Part shown: positions 1-10,975 of the stretch, piece by piece
Layout: each line of letters starts with the position of its first letter
How positions within the stretch are numbered: position 1 is the stretch's first letter
NCBI RefSeq assembly: GCF_910592395.1
Contig: NC_088308.1
Coordinates: 15,269,501-15,333,500, forward strand
Direction: 5' to 3'
DNA length: 64,000 bases
DNA from: Lineus longissimus
Lineage: Eukaryota; Nemertea; Pilidiophora; Heteronemertea; Lineidae
The notes under the pieces: generated by a model
What the model saw: only the letters and a program-made list of their open reading frames with translations
Databases searched by the model: none
What the model was told of the DNA's origin: nothing
Made by a program: the position numbers and the translations under genes

Positions 1-764
1 ACATCTTGAAAGCCAAGAAGGAGACAGGCAGCCAAAAATATCCCAAACAGCCAGACCACACTGATTCCCTCAATGATGACTGAATGGAATGTCATGATTC
101 ACAGTCATCAAGTTGGCAGAATGATGCACCTGTAAAACCTCCACTGAGAACAAGAGGCCCAAAAGCCAAGATCTCAAACAGCCGAAAACTCTGACTTGCT
201 CAATGGTCATTGGATGGAATGTCATGATCAATAGTCATAAAGATAACAGAATGTTGCACATGTAAAAAGAAATTCAAATCGACTAATTAGATTACTGGTG
301 AGTCGTTGTTTGTGAAATTCTCAGATTTCACCTCACCTTGCAGTCATTATCATACCCAAAGGATCCAAGATGATGATGAGAAAGTTCCAAATTTCACAGC
401 ATGTACAATAACCTGTCTTCGTTTTTACAATAACCACCTGCTACAGACTGCATTGCTTGAACAGGTTAATGATAGCCAGAACAAGGCATCATTGTGTTGC
501 TTGTAGTATAAAGAAGGTAGGTTTAGTTGTGATTTTGAATACAAGGTACAGCCAATCATCATTTTAACCCCCACACATATATCATTATCACGTTAAACCT
601 TTTATGGCTAAAGAATTGCATCAGATTTATAACACTTTATAGGTACCATCTCTTATGAGGGAATAATATATCTTTCAAAAGCACAAGAAAAAAGTGTCAT
701 GAGGAATCAGTAAAAAAAGGACCAGTGAATTTACTTTTTTTCAAGGAAAACCCATTTTATTATA
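1..764. repeat. Non-coding, with a dispersed repeat in two tandem units
   Basis: No credible gene is seen. Two related units of about 90 bp lie in tandem at roughly 45-135 and 178-268. Both contain AATGTCATGATC/T, an AGTCAT box, AGAATGNTGCAC and TGTAAAA. A third copy of the unit lies at about 61,373-61,480, and both places carry an AAGAGGCCCAA box next to it (near 152 and 61,570). This marks a dispersed repeat family. The region 270-764 is AT-rich with no recognisable feature; the short ORF at 306-506 has no protein-like features. Confidence 0.5.
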
Positions 765-1201
765 AAAATACATAGCTAAGTCAGAAGTCATGGATATAAT
801 TGTCATTTTCTGAAGATTTAGTGCCTCTGCTGAAACTTAAAGGGAGTGTAAACAATCATCAACGTTTGCACAGAAAAATGCCATCAAAGTCATCCTTTAG
901 CTAACTTTGTAATGCTGGCCCAGGCGTCCTATTCAAGATGGCAGCCGAAATATAATACACAAAACTTGGTTCACGCCAAGTTGATTCTAATCAATACATA
1001 TAATCCTAATTACTACAGCAAAACTGAGGGCATACATGGGTGAATTCAGGCCTATTATGTAATCTTCGCACATTCTGAAAGCTGTCTAGGGTGAGAAACT
1101 GGGCTGTTTATTGGGATAGCAATTAACACTTTGGTGTCGCACCTCCCTGTAGAGCGTAATCTGGTAAAACTTGTATTTCAATTCTAGCTGAAACAGCTGT
1201 G
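765..1201 (-). mobile_element. Terminal fragment of a second Z-family DNA transposon
   Basis: The reverse complement of this stretch matches the left end of the Z element (47,798 to about 48,235). The match begins exactly at the terminal inverted repeat: the sequence here ends TAGCTGAAACAGCTGTG at 1201. Internal landmarks such as GATGACTTTGATGG and TTGATGATTGTTT are shared. BEL1 protease-coding sequence starts at 1202, so this copy probably inserted into BEL1. Its other end lies outside the window, so the 4-bp target duplication (expected AAGT at 1202-1205) cannot be confirmed. Confidence 0.75.
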
Positions 1202-2514
1202 AAGTGCCGCACAGCAGGTGGATTTAAAACCTATAGAAAACAAAATGTACGAGTAAATGCTTTCAGCGCAAGTTCGTTGGGGGTACAGTCGCTCGCGTTG
1301 TGAATGTAGTCTTACGCAACTACAATAATTCTGAGCATATCAACATACGGGCTCTTGTTGTGCCGAAATTAACCACGCCAATGCAAAATCTTGTTAACCC
1401 GGATGTGGCAAAGTTGCCTCACCTACGTAATCTAACCCTAGCGCACCCGCCTTCACACATGGATACGTTTGAAATTTCTGTGCTAATCAGGTGGCGATCA
1501 TTATTGGTATATCGTAGGTAATCACATTGTTCGGGGCAAAGGCCCAATTGCCATGTCATCAAACTTGGATACTTTTTATCGGGTCCGAATCCCACAGTAA
1601 CCGCATCAGTATTTTCTACAAGTGTAATGCACACGTCCATCGATACTCAAATTGAGAAATTCTGGGACATTCACAGCATCGGAATAACAGATAAGGCAAC
1701 AACAAAGGAAATTACATACACCTGCGAATGGAAGACAACAGATACATTGTGAAACTGCCATGGAGAGAAGACCAACCACCGCTCCCAACAAACCACAACG
1801 TTTGCCAGGCCCGCACCAGAAACATGGCTAGTCGCCTCACACCTGACCTGAGGAAAGTGTATCATCGTCTCATACATGATCAAATCGATAGAGGATTTGT
1901 TGACCGTGTACTTCTTCATCCTGTGAAAAAGGATTCGGAAACGACTTTCATTAGGGTTGTATACGATTGCTCATGCAAAACGGTGAATGGAAACAGTCTC
2001 AATGATTGTTTAGAGGCAGGACCTTTCCTCCTCAATGATTGAGCTGCGATTCTTCTCCGTTTTAGGACTCAGAAATCTGGCTTATCGGCAGATCTAGAAA
2101 AGGCCTTTCTTCACATCGAGCTGGATGAAAGTGACCAGCAGTGGACGAAATTCCTATGGCTAAGCGATCCGGACGATCCTGAATCCCCGCTCGCAGTGTT
2201 TCAGTTCAGAGCCGTGCTGTGCTGTTTGGAGCAGTCTGCTCACCGTTTATATTGAACGCAACAGTGAAACAACATCTCGAAAGCAACGCCAGCACCGTTG
2301 CGCAGGAATACGTACGTCGATAACATTTTCAGTGGAACAATACGGAAGCCGACTTAGTTGATTACTATTGCGAAGCTAACACGCTCACAAAGAACGCTGT
2401 ATTCAACTTACGAGAATGGGCTACTAATTCAGTGGAACTACGCAACATTGCACAGAACCAAAACCTTGCGAACTCTGATCCGGAAACCAACGTCTTGGGG
2501 ATTACAATGAAAAA
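1202..2514 (+). pseudogene. BEL1: BEL/Pao retrotransposon pol remnant (protease to RT), part 1
   Basis: Broken reading frames encode the C-terminal half of a BEL/Pao aspartic protease domain (around 1300-1470, PHLRNL-type motif), the FW-containing linker (around 1650), the KLPW box before the reverse transcriptase (around 1755) and the first RT blocks (1830-2230). At least three frameshifts or stops separate these pieces, so no functional product is possible. Gag, PBS and 5' LTR are not visible; the upstream sequence is replaced by a Z-family end. The frame continues at 4111 after the H1 insertion. Family assignment rests on co-linearity with BEL2 and BEL3 in this window. It is much more decayed than either. 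Confidence 0.85.
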
Positions 2515-4027
2515 TGAAATGGCCAGGGCCATTGTGCTCACCTCATGTGGAGGAAAGATGGATAAAGATCATGGTATTGTGTAATGTAGTGTTAGGTTTG
2601 ATGTAGGTCCAAGCAATTACAATTTCCCCAAAATGGCCAATTTACAGTACATTCGACCTCTGTGACCTTGAAAAGTAGGTCAAATCAAAGAAGACCCGGG
2701 TGACACATTGAATGGTTGTTAGAATTAGATGTACCTATGATATAAAATTGGTGCCAATCGGGCAAGTAATTACTAAGAATAATGGCATTTTGAAGAATTT
2801 AGGATTTGGCACCCTCCCTGGAGGCCAAACGGCAAATCAGATCGCACCAAACTTCAGTACCTGAGATCACCTGACCAAGGGGTACATGTGTACTTAATTT
2901 GTGATCAATAGTCATTGCAGTTAAGAAACGTGCCATAGTTACGGCCTGACGGCCAATTTACGCCATTTGACCTCTGTGACCTTGACAAGAAGGTCAAATT
3001 AAAAACCTGTGTGACATATACTGTATGGCGGTTAGATGTACATATGATATCAAATTGGTGGCAATCGGGCAAGAAGTTAAGGAATAATCACATTTTTAAG
3101 GTTTTTGGATTTTGCCCCCTGGTGGTCAAGTGGTGAATCATATTGGACCAAACTTCGGTCCCTGAGATCACCTGACTAAGGGGTAAATGTGTACCAAATT
3201 TGGGATCAATAGTCATTGCAGTTTAGAAACGTGCCATCGTTACATCCTAACGGCCAATTTACACCATTTGACCTCTGTGACCTTGAAAAGTAGGTCAAAT
3301 CAAAAACCCATATGATATGTGATGTATCCTTGCCAGGAGTACCTACCATGAACATGTTATGAAAATCAGACCACTATTAAACGAGCAAACATTTTAACTT
3401 TGGACATTAAATTTGGCCCCCCGGTGGCCAAACTAAGAATTTTTCAAGATGCCCGCCTTGCCCCCATATTGGCTATCACATTTGATAAAAAATCAAGGAT
3501 TTAGTAGAGAGTACATAGATATACATCCAGATCAAATTTGGTTGCAATCCGATCATTAGTTTCGGAGTAATAGTACTGTGTTTATTTTTCAAGATGGCTG
3601 CCTGGCAGCCATATTTGATGTCCGAACGGCCGAACATTTTAGGGGTGGAATAGAGAATCCCCAGATACATGTCCACACTGGTTTAAAACCTTCTAGCTAA
3701 AATAGATAGGAAGCATGCTACTGTTCAGTGAATCAGCAAACTTTGACCTCTGTGACCTTGAAAAGGAGGTCAAATCAAAAACCCGGAGGATATATGATGC
3801 ACCTTTGCTAGAAGTACCTACCATATTTTTTTCAAAATTTCCCGACTACTATTAAGGGAGATATTGCATATTTTCACTTTTAACGTTTGGCCCCCTGGTG
3901 GCCAAACCATGAAACAAATCGGACCGAAACTTAGTCTCCAAGGTGTCATTACATAAGGGTACATGTGTACCAAGTTTCAACTCAATAGCTCTAACAGTTA
4001 CGAAACGTGCCCTGCTAACGGACGACG

Positions 4028-4059
<32 letters not shown>

Positions 4060-4110
4060 ACGACGGACGCCACGGTATGGGATAAGCTCACCTCTGCTAA
4101 GAGGTGAGCT
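2515..4110 (+). mobile_element. H1: hairpin-ended modular repeat inserted in BEL1
   Basis: The element starts TGAAATGGCCAGGGCC and ends with a perfect 10-bp-stem hairpin (AGCTCACCTC, loop TGCTAA, GAGGTGAGCT). It sits inside a run of five A's in the BEL1 pol frame; removing it restores the frame. Internally it is built of about 300-bp units, each with GACCTCTGTGACCTTGAAAAG (2656, 2969, 3269, 3743), a CCCCCTGGTGG box and AAACGTGCCA. A (GAC)n microsatellite at about 4019-4072 precedes the 3' hairpin. No ORF. The 3' hairpin, lack of long TIRs, tandem core and A-run (T-T on the other strand) target resemble non-autonomous Helentrons (known family trait). The class is inferred; a SINE-like or MITE origin is not excluded. 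Confidence 0.75.
4019..4072. repeat. (GAC)n microsatellite inside H1
   Basis: A run of GAC/GACG units just upstream of the H1 terminal hairpin. A shorter version occurs at the same place in H2 (about 59,594-59,640) and degenerate versions in the copies ending at 13,003, 40,468 and 46,523. It is therefore a structural part of the family. Confidence 0.8.
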
Positions 4111-5735
4111 AAAAACACAGACAAATTAGCATACCCAAACAACCACGCACGCTCCTTGGATAATGATTACGCTGTGATAAAACGCAAATGTCTGAAGATT
4201 ACCGCAGGGATTTATGACCCGCTAGGATATTTGGCTCCAACGCACATTCAAGCAAAAATATTCATCCAAAAACTTTGGCGCGAAAATCTCTAGTGGGATG
4301 AACCAGTGTCCGAAGATCTTCAGACTGAATGGATCGATCTGTATCAGGATCTCATGACTGTTACTGACACTTCTATTCCAAGACCCTACTTCAACCCGAT
4401 GTCAGCTGACGCGTCATACGAACTACATGTGTTTTGTGATGCGAGCGTAAATGCTTACGGATGTGTAGTCTACCTCCGTCATGTCGACACAAACACTGTC
4501 TCAATTGTCATGTCTAAGGCAAGAGTAACTCCTGTAAAAACACTAACAATACCGGGCACAGAACATATGGCAGTCTTATCAGGCGCACGTTTGATTAACT
4601 TTGTACACCAAAGCTTGAAACTGCAGCTAGATATCAAAGAATGTACATTGTGGTCTGATAGCCAGATAGTTCTTCACTGGCTTCGCAGTGACAAAAAAAC
4701 TGCCGTGTTTCGTCCAAAATCGCATCACCGAAATCAAAGCCTTTGACATCATCTCCGAATTCAGATATTGCCCAACAGATGCAAACCAAGCAGACCTGGT
4801 TTCATGCGGAATCTCTGCGGAAAACCTGTCTCAAAATACTCTGTGGTGGAACGGACCAGATTGGCTATCTCTTACGCACTAGCACTCTTGTGATGCGTTT
4901 TGTCAACAATCTCAAGGCCAAAAAGGAAAATCGTGTACATGGAGAGTTAAATGCGCAGGAGATTATTGAAGCAGAACGCAGATGGATTAAATACACTCAA
5001 ACGTATTACTAAGAAACTGAACTCAAGAACTTGAAACAGAAAACAGAAACACTCGGAACTCTAGCGCGACAATTACGTCTGTTCATAGAAAATGATGGTA
5101 TTTTGAGAGTCGTTGACTGACTTTATAATGAGCCCATGCAATACAGCATGAAGTTTCCTATCTTGATACATCCGAAAAATAGACTTACAAATCTTATTAT
5201 TCTTGACTGTCACACCAAGACAAATTATTCAGGACTACAGTCGACAATTATTAACATCAGGCACAGATATTGGACAACAAAAATCTCGATCACTGTAAAA
5301 AATTTGTTGCGAAATTTGTCGGGTCGTCAACAGCAAACCGTACAGGAAACCGATTCCCGCACCATTGCAATCATTCCGATTGCTGGAAGCCCATCCATTC
5401 ACGGTGACGGGTGTTGACTTCACTGGAGCCTTATTTGCCAAGGGTGAGACGAAAGAGACTAAAGTGTACATTTGCCTCTTCACAGTTGGTACTGGACATG
5501 TCATCTGAGGCATTTCTAAGGGCTTTTCGGAGATTCGTCGCCCGACGTTCTCTTCCCCACAAAATGGTGTCGGATAACGGATCAAATATCAGCACGTGGT
5601 GCAAGCCCTACACTCTCCGTTCCTTACTCTCATGTGGAAGACGTTCAGCGACTTGACTTCAACCCCACAATTACCTGTTATTTTGAAGAAAATCAACATT
5701 GATTGCATTTTTACCCACTTGTTTGGCAGGATAAT
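4111..5735 (+). pseudogene. BEL1: BEL/Pao pol remnant (RT thumb, RNase H, integrase), part 2
   Basis: Coding similarity resumes exactly after H1 with the YDPLGYL-type block (about 4210). The RNase H region follows (4306-4746: FCDAS, MSKARV, WSDSQ), then the integrase zinc-binding region (about 4960-5330) and integrase core pieces (around 5410-5600: VDFTGA-like and SDNGSN-like blocks spread over frames). A stop at 4290 (CTCTAG) and several frameshifts break it. The glutamate block of the integrase, the C-terminal domain and the 3' LTR are not seen; similarity fades by about 5730. Dead copy. Confidence 0.85.
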
Positions 5736-7430
5736 CGTGTTTACTTCCCTGACCTCGGCATTTGCATGCTCATGTGACTCCATTGTACGGCTGGGTCATG
5801 CAGGTGAAGGTCAAGTTTAATTCATGTAATTAGGCCAAGACCGCGTCCTCAAAACTTTCATGTTGATTCTCGTTCCAGGAGAAAACGGGATGATCTACAG
5901 ACCAAAATTATTGCACAGTTCACACCTCGGTAAATCAAAGATGCAGTGCATCATCTTGAAACTTCATTAAATTCTACATTATGAAAAAATTATGATTGAA
6001 TGAAAAACATGGCGTGACACTGACGCATCGGTGTCCGCTATTTTTGCTGAAAGGTTGGATGTTGTCCTGGGTGCCAACAAATGGTACCCAGGTTTCGAGA
6101 TCGACTGGACAATAAGCACCCCGGGTGCCATTACACTAGACAAACTGTACCCATCTTCTTTTTGCCTGGCTTATGGATCTTAGGGACGAGGACGTTTCTT
6201 GCAATCTCGTTTTATCTTGCACCATGGTACTTGCGGCATTAGCAGTGCACAAATAAAAAGAACAGATAAACAGAAAAAAATCATATATCAATGAACTTCG
6301 TTGATCATTAGCACTTCTTTAGTTCCTACCTTTACCTTACCTTGATCAATCTGATTAGCGCCTAATCAGTTGTTGTTTGTCTTCTATTATAAAGCTTGGC
6401 AAGCAAAATTAAAATGTTTTCTCATCATGTTTTACAGGGATGATTGACAGCTGCATTTCAACATTTTCAGCGAGCACATCACAGATGAACGAGAGAGAGG
6501 AGCTGAGCTACACTCATACTCATAGAACCAAACGAACACCTTGCACCTCCCATCCAACATCAGTGCTCACCCGCACTGTCATAAGAAGAACCAGTTGATT
6601 CTAATATGTCATTCTTTTTCACTGTAATACTTAACTCAAATAGATCAAATAAGGAAAACATGTGGCAGTTAGTTACAAAAATATCAGTGTATCTTTAAGT
6701 TTTTACTCGCTATCAATGAGGGCTAAGAAAATCATACCCCTTGGACTTGGTCCTCACCTGGCCCATGATCTGTTTCGTATTTTGCTTTTCGACAGTTTTG
6801 AGGAGAAGTGATGGTACTGTTTTGAGAATAATTATCGATTAATTAGCGTTTTTCTATTGCACATCATCACATATTTTTGTGGTCAGCAGTTCATAATGTT
6901 GTCGGTGCTTAATGGACCATCTAAGCATATTACATGCTCCCATTTGCTGTCATCTAATGGGATATATATATCTTATTAATTTTGACTGACTGCAACTAGT
7001 TTTATAGCAGGTTTAATTTTGTGTTCGCCGCAAAAAACTAAAAAATGCCAAAAGTCTCTTTTTTTGTGTTTAGCTATTCACATGTTTAGAAATCCCATTT
7101 CTTGTCTACTAAATTTTTTCTAACTTAATGTAACTGTTATTTAATGGGATATTTGATAGTTTTATGATTTTGAAGCCCAGTTTCTAGTTTATTTAGATTA
7201 GAAAACGGTTCATTTTCCAAAGATGAGCTTTTTTCGGCACACATATAAGCGCAAAGCGGTGTGAGGTATACCGTTCCAATGAATATTGTTGAACGCGCAA
7301 TTTGGCTTAAACCTTACATACTTTGTGTACATAAATTTTTGAGTCACCTCATAACATATGGTGCCATTGATTACAACCTGATTATGGATTTTTTTATAAC
7401 AAATTGCAAACAGATGAGGGTGCATACAGC
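5736..7430. other. Intergenic/intronic, nothing recognised
   Basis: AT-rich sequence without a supported gene. One short open stretch at about 5833-5934 (+) reads as an Arg-rich tail ending FTPR before a stop; it lies just after the BEL1 remnant and could be a scrap of that or another element. It is too short to call. Confidence 0.4.
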
Positions 7431-7434
7431 TTAA

Positions 7435-8131
7435 CCCTTTCGCTGCGGATGTACGCTTTTTTGCGACCAAAAAAAATTTCCGATCTGTGCGGATGTACGG
7501 AGAACTGCGACTGAATCAGACGATGTTTTCAATAGAAAATTAGTACAGAAACTTGCCGCTAGGTGTCCTGCCATGTTGTTTACCGCTAGAACTTCCGATT
7601 ACTGAGTGAAAACTTTGGTGTTTTTATTCAAAGTTTAGGCGATATTTTGAGTCCAAAGTTTTGTTAACAAATTTAAATGCCTCAGTCACGTGTTCGACGA
7701 ACTGCAGAATCAATAATTGATGAATAGTGAATTCGAGGCGTTAGAAGACGAGTCTGATTAGTGATTATGATTCTGAAGATAATGCCGATGTACACAGCAT
7801 GCATGGGGATTGAAAGTGTGCATGATTCAGGGTCCGAGGGGGATGATAGTGATAGCCTGGGTCAAGATGAAAAATCTTGTTTTTTTCCTCCTTGATTAAT
7901 ATTAATTAGCGTTATTTAGTTAATTAACATAATTTCAGGTAATTAACAAATGCATAATTTGAAAGTCCATGCTGTCCCCAACAACCTTTTCCAATAGTCC
8001 AAAACTCTATCTCTTCTCCTTCAGGCTGTATATTGGCCTCAAAGTTACCAATGTTAAAATTGGCTTTTACAGTATTTTGGGGGCAGCAAGGAATCAATAT
8101 TGAAATAATTTTGAGCGGCGCAGCGAAAGGG
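7435..8131 (+). mobile_element. piggyBac-derived non-autonomous element
   Basis: A 697-bp unit is bounded by perfect 13-bp inverted repeats, CCCTTTCGCTGCG at 7435-7447 and its complement at 8119-8131. TTAA flanks both sides (7431-7434 and 8132-8135). TTAA target duplications with CCC-starting termini are the hallmark of the piggyBac superfamily. Inside, from 7677, broken frames give a basic start MPQSRVRRT followed by acidic Ser/Asp/Glu stretches (SDYDSEDN, GSEGDDSDS). These resemble the N-terminus of piggyBac transposases; the catalytic part is absent. It is an internal-deletion derivative that is certainly not autonomous. Confidence 0.85.
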
Positions 8132-8135
8132 TTAA

Positions 8136-8685
8136 TTGCAGTTTGATTTTTGTTATTTTTGGCAATTAGCAGCTACTCAACACAGCTGCCTAAATTTTTA
8201 GATCGTTCTCATCTATATAATTTATATTGCAAGTATTTGTAACCCGAAAAATCATATGTGTACCTCATGTGCAGAGCAAATGTTTTTCGTTGCATTTTGG
8301 TCGATCAATCATTTTTTTGCACCTCAGCTCAGTTTGTAGCCGATTTAAAGAGGGCTTCATCATGGCTTCCAGTTAATTGCCCGAGAGAGCTGTGCAATTA
8401 AAGGAAACTTGCTGTGACCTGATTCGTTATTTGAAAGATGCTGGTAAGAGATAAGCATTTTCAAACAAAGCCGTCTTGCAGGATGAATGTAGGTCAAATT
8501 GTGCTGATTTACAGTTAATGATCAGAGAAAAATATGACACTAAATCAGACATCAATATATACGTCTTTCATCTACAAACGTTCCCCCATGTTGACAGATT
8601 GATGGGCAGACAGAACTATACACTTTTATTCCCCAGCTCTGATGACTTCAATAGCTGAGCTAATAATAACCACTTGAGTACTCAC
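8136..8685. other. Intron sequence of the CLCN7-like gene, nothing else seen
   Basis: AT-rich. No ORF, repeat end or RNA gene is recognised. On the minus strand it lies immediately downstream of the exon at 8686-8769, so it is the start of the next intron; no later CLCN7-like exon was recognised between 1 and 8685. Confidence 0.5.
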
Positions 8686-8769
8686 ATCTAACACAAGGTA
8701 TGGTGCAGGATTCATGAATGGTCGTAAATCTAATGTGCATTCTTCATCCAATCGTGATATGGGAATTTT
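8686..8769 (-). CDS. CLCN7: CLCN7-like Cl-/H+ exchanger, exon at start of CBS2
   Basis: An 84-bp exon on the minus strand, 28 codons, phase 0 at both ends. The acceptor is CTTTTCAG before 8769 and the donor GTGAGT after 8686. It encodes a peptide with DEECTLDLRPFMNPAPY, which matches the region just before and at the start of the second CBS domain in CLC-6/7 family proteins (RECTMDLSEFMNPSPY-like in vertebrate CLCN7). CLC-7 is a lysosomal 2Cl-/H+ antiporter whose cytoplasmic CBS pair regulates gating. The previous exon in the gene is at 33161-33253, across a 24.4-kb intron. The next exon is probably outside the window. Identification is by eye from conserved family sequence; CLCN6 is the main alternative. 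Confidence 0.82.
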
Positions 8770-8840
8770 CTGAAAAGTGGAGAGAAGACACTGTGAGGTA
8801 GAGGTGAAAGATGAACCACAAATACATCCCTAGAACAAAA

Positions 8841-9497
8841 TGAAAAGGCCAGGGGCCATTGCGCTTACTGTATAGATATTTGATGGTGGTATAAAACATG
8901 TTACCTGTATAGTATATAGGTAAAAATCAAAATCGATATGACATGTGATGTCTCCTTGTCCCCTTGCTTGGAGTACCTACCATAAAAATATTGTTGAAAA
9001 CAAATTATTTAGAAACAAGATATTGCACTTTTTACCTTTTCAGTTTTGGCTCCCTGGTGGCCAAGTCGAGAATCATATTGGGCCGAAATTTGTTGTCTGA
9101 GGTTATCTGACCTAGAGGGTCATGTGTACCAAGTTTCAAGTTTTGTTAGCTTTAGCAGTGAAAGAAATATGCCATTATTTTACTTAACAGCCAATCTCAG
9201 CCATTTGACCTCTTTGACCTTGAAACGTAGTAAAATAAAAAACTCATACGACATATGATGTATCCTTGCTTGGAGTACATACCATAATAATATTATCGAA
9301 AACTAGATATTGCACTTCTTACCTTTTCAGTTTTTGCCCCCTGGTGCCCAAGTCAAGAAACAAAGCAAACCGAATTTCGGTGTCAGAGGTTATCTGATGA
9401 AGGGAGTCATACATGTATGTACCAAATTTTAATTTTCATCCCTTTAGTGGTTAAGAAACGTGCCAGAGTTACACTTAAACGGGCAATTTACACCATT
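8841..9497 (+). mobile_element. H0: H-family repeat, 5' part
   Basis: Starts TGAAAAGGCCAGGGGCCATT, the family 5' end. It contains two GACCTCTTTGACCTTG/CCTGGTGGCCAAG/AAACGTGCCA units spaced about 300 bp. It breaks off at ACACCATT (9497), where LINE-derived sequence begins. The 3' end of the same element resumes at about 12,857. Confidence 0.75.
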
Positions 9498-10975
9498 AGT
9501 CCTCCTGACTGGAGTTGGTCCTGGGGTTCCTTTTATTCCTCCAGGAAGTCAACATCATCTGCATACTCAATTTCGAGTGGCATACCCAGACTGGAGACGG
9601 AGGGTTAGGTCTGCTGGAACTTTCTCGGGTGGATGAGAGAGCAGCAGCAAGGTAGCAGGTGAAAAAGACATGTGATAGGCTGTTGCCTTGAGGGGAGCCG
9701 ATTCTGGTCTTGAATGAGTCAGACAGCGCCTTTTTTTACCCAGACCTTGAGCTTTGTCCGTGCTAGGAGTGATCAGACAAGTCTCAGTTTATCAGGACAT
9801 CAGGATATCTAAGACACGTTTTCGTTTGACGGTGTTGAAGGCTTGTGACTTGCTGATGCCCATCTTGTGGAAGTCCTATTTCCTTGTCATCACCACTGAC
9901 ATCAGCCATTTGTTGGGTACATACGATGTCAGCACAGCTCCTGCATCTTTTGAAACCACTCTGGTATGGTACGGTGAAGTGGTTGACCTTGTCTCTGATG
10001 AGATGCAGCGTGATGATAGTCAGGATCTTTCGTATGCTGTTCAGCAGGGGAATTGGCCAAGGTTAGCTTGTGGTCCGGGGGGCTTTTTTTGGCTAGTGTG
10101 CGTTCTCCTAGTGTCGCGATGGAAATGTGGTGTTCAAAAGATGAATTGATGGTCTTGGTCAGTGGGTAGGAGACAATTTTCTTTGAGTGCTTGAATAGCT
10201 CGCTGTTGATACCATCTGGGCCGGCAGCATGATTGTTTTGAAGCCCAGTGATGGCAGCCTCGACTTTCTCCTAGGTAAGGGGGGTCTGTAGTGGCCTTGA
10301 GGTGCCTTCAAATAGTTCCAGCAATTCTCCCAGTTGGTGGGTGAACTACTGCTTGAACCAGCCCTTTACGGCTCTTGCTTCGCCTTCGGTGTCTTGGACA
10401 ATGATGGGTGGGGATGGTTTCCTTGAGGGGAGCTCTTTAGCTGTGCATAACATCATGCCACAGTCATCGGTTGAGGTGATTTGGTCTGCCAGAGCATCTA
10501 CCCCTTCCACTGCGACTTCCTTCAGCGTCTTAGTTATCTGTCACAGGATGGTGTTGCGCTGTTTGCAGAGGGGTGCACGGTTTACGCTTTTGCCTTGTTG
10601 GTAGATCCTCAGTCTCTGTGACTTCTGCTGTTCTGACAGTTGGCTAACTATGGGATCTGCATGCTGTGTGTTGTCTGCTCTTCCCTCTGTTGACTTCACT
10701 TCAACTGTCTTTACTGCTGAGGTTTTCATGTCTAGTAAGTTGTTCAGGGCCTCGTTAGGGTTCTGGCATGGGTGGTGTGTGGTCTTGGTTGCCTGCAGCT
10801 CATCCTGGAATTACTTTTGCACGAAGGGGTCTTTGCTGAGTTTGTCAATGTCAATACGTGCTTGACTTGCGACCCTTTGGATGATGCTTGTGCACTAGGT
10901 GAAGTCTGTCCATCTTGAGCCATATGACAATGGGTTTGTGGTCAAAGTTCAAGTCAGTGCCTCCAAAGAAGTCTT
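9498..10975 (-). pseudogene. LINE B: antisense APE-class LINE, endonuclease end to RT
   Basis: Read on the minus strand, the piece begins with the end of an AP-like endonuclease (FDHKPIV, the family SDH block, D-H at 10,938-10,943). A linker follows with LRIYQQGKSVNRAPL (about 10,600). Then come RT blocks, including GSPQGNSLS (about 9,690) and the catalytic YADDVDF at 9,545-9,565. It stops abruptly at 9498, directly after the YADD box, so the LINE 3' end is missing. Frames are broken. The remaining 5'-ward piece is at 12,384-12,856. The clade is not assigned. Confidence 0.75.

Noticed and set aside
4019-4142. Arg-rich minus-strand ORF at 3852-4142
   Set aside because: Its poly-Arg is the translation of the GAC microsatellite of H1.
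8366-8450. Exon-like plus-strand stretch with TTCCAG and GGTAAGAG ends
   Set aside because: The frame that looks protein-like has a stop two bases after the acceptor; no partner exon.
9754-10149. 131-codon plus-strand ORF
   Set aside because: Shadow of the antisense LINE B reverse transcriptase.
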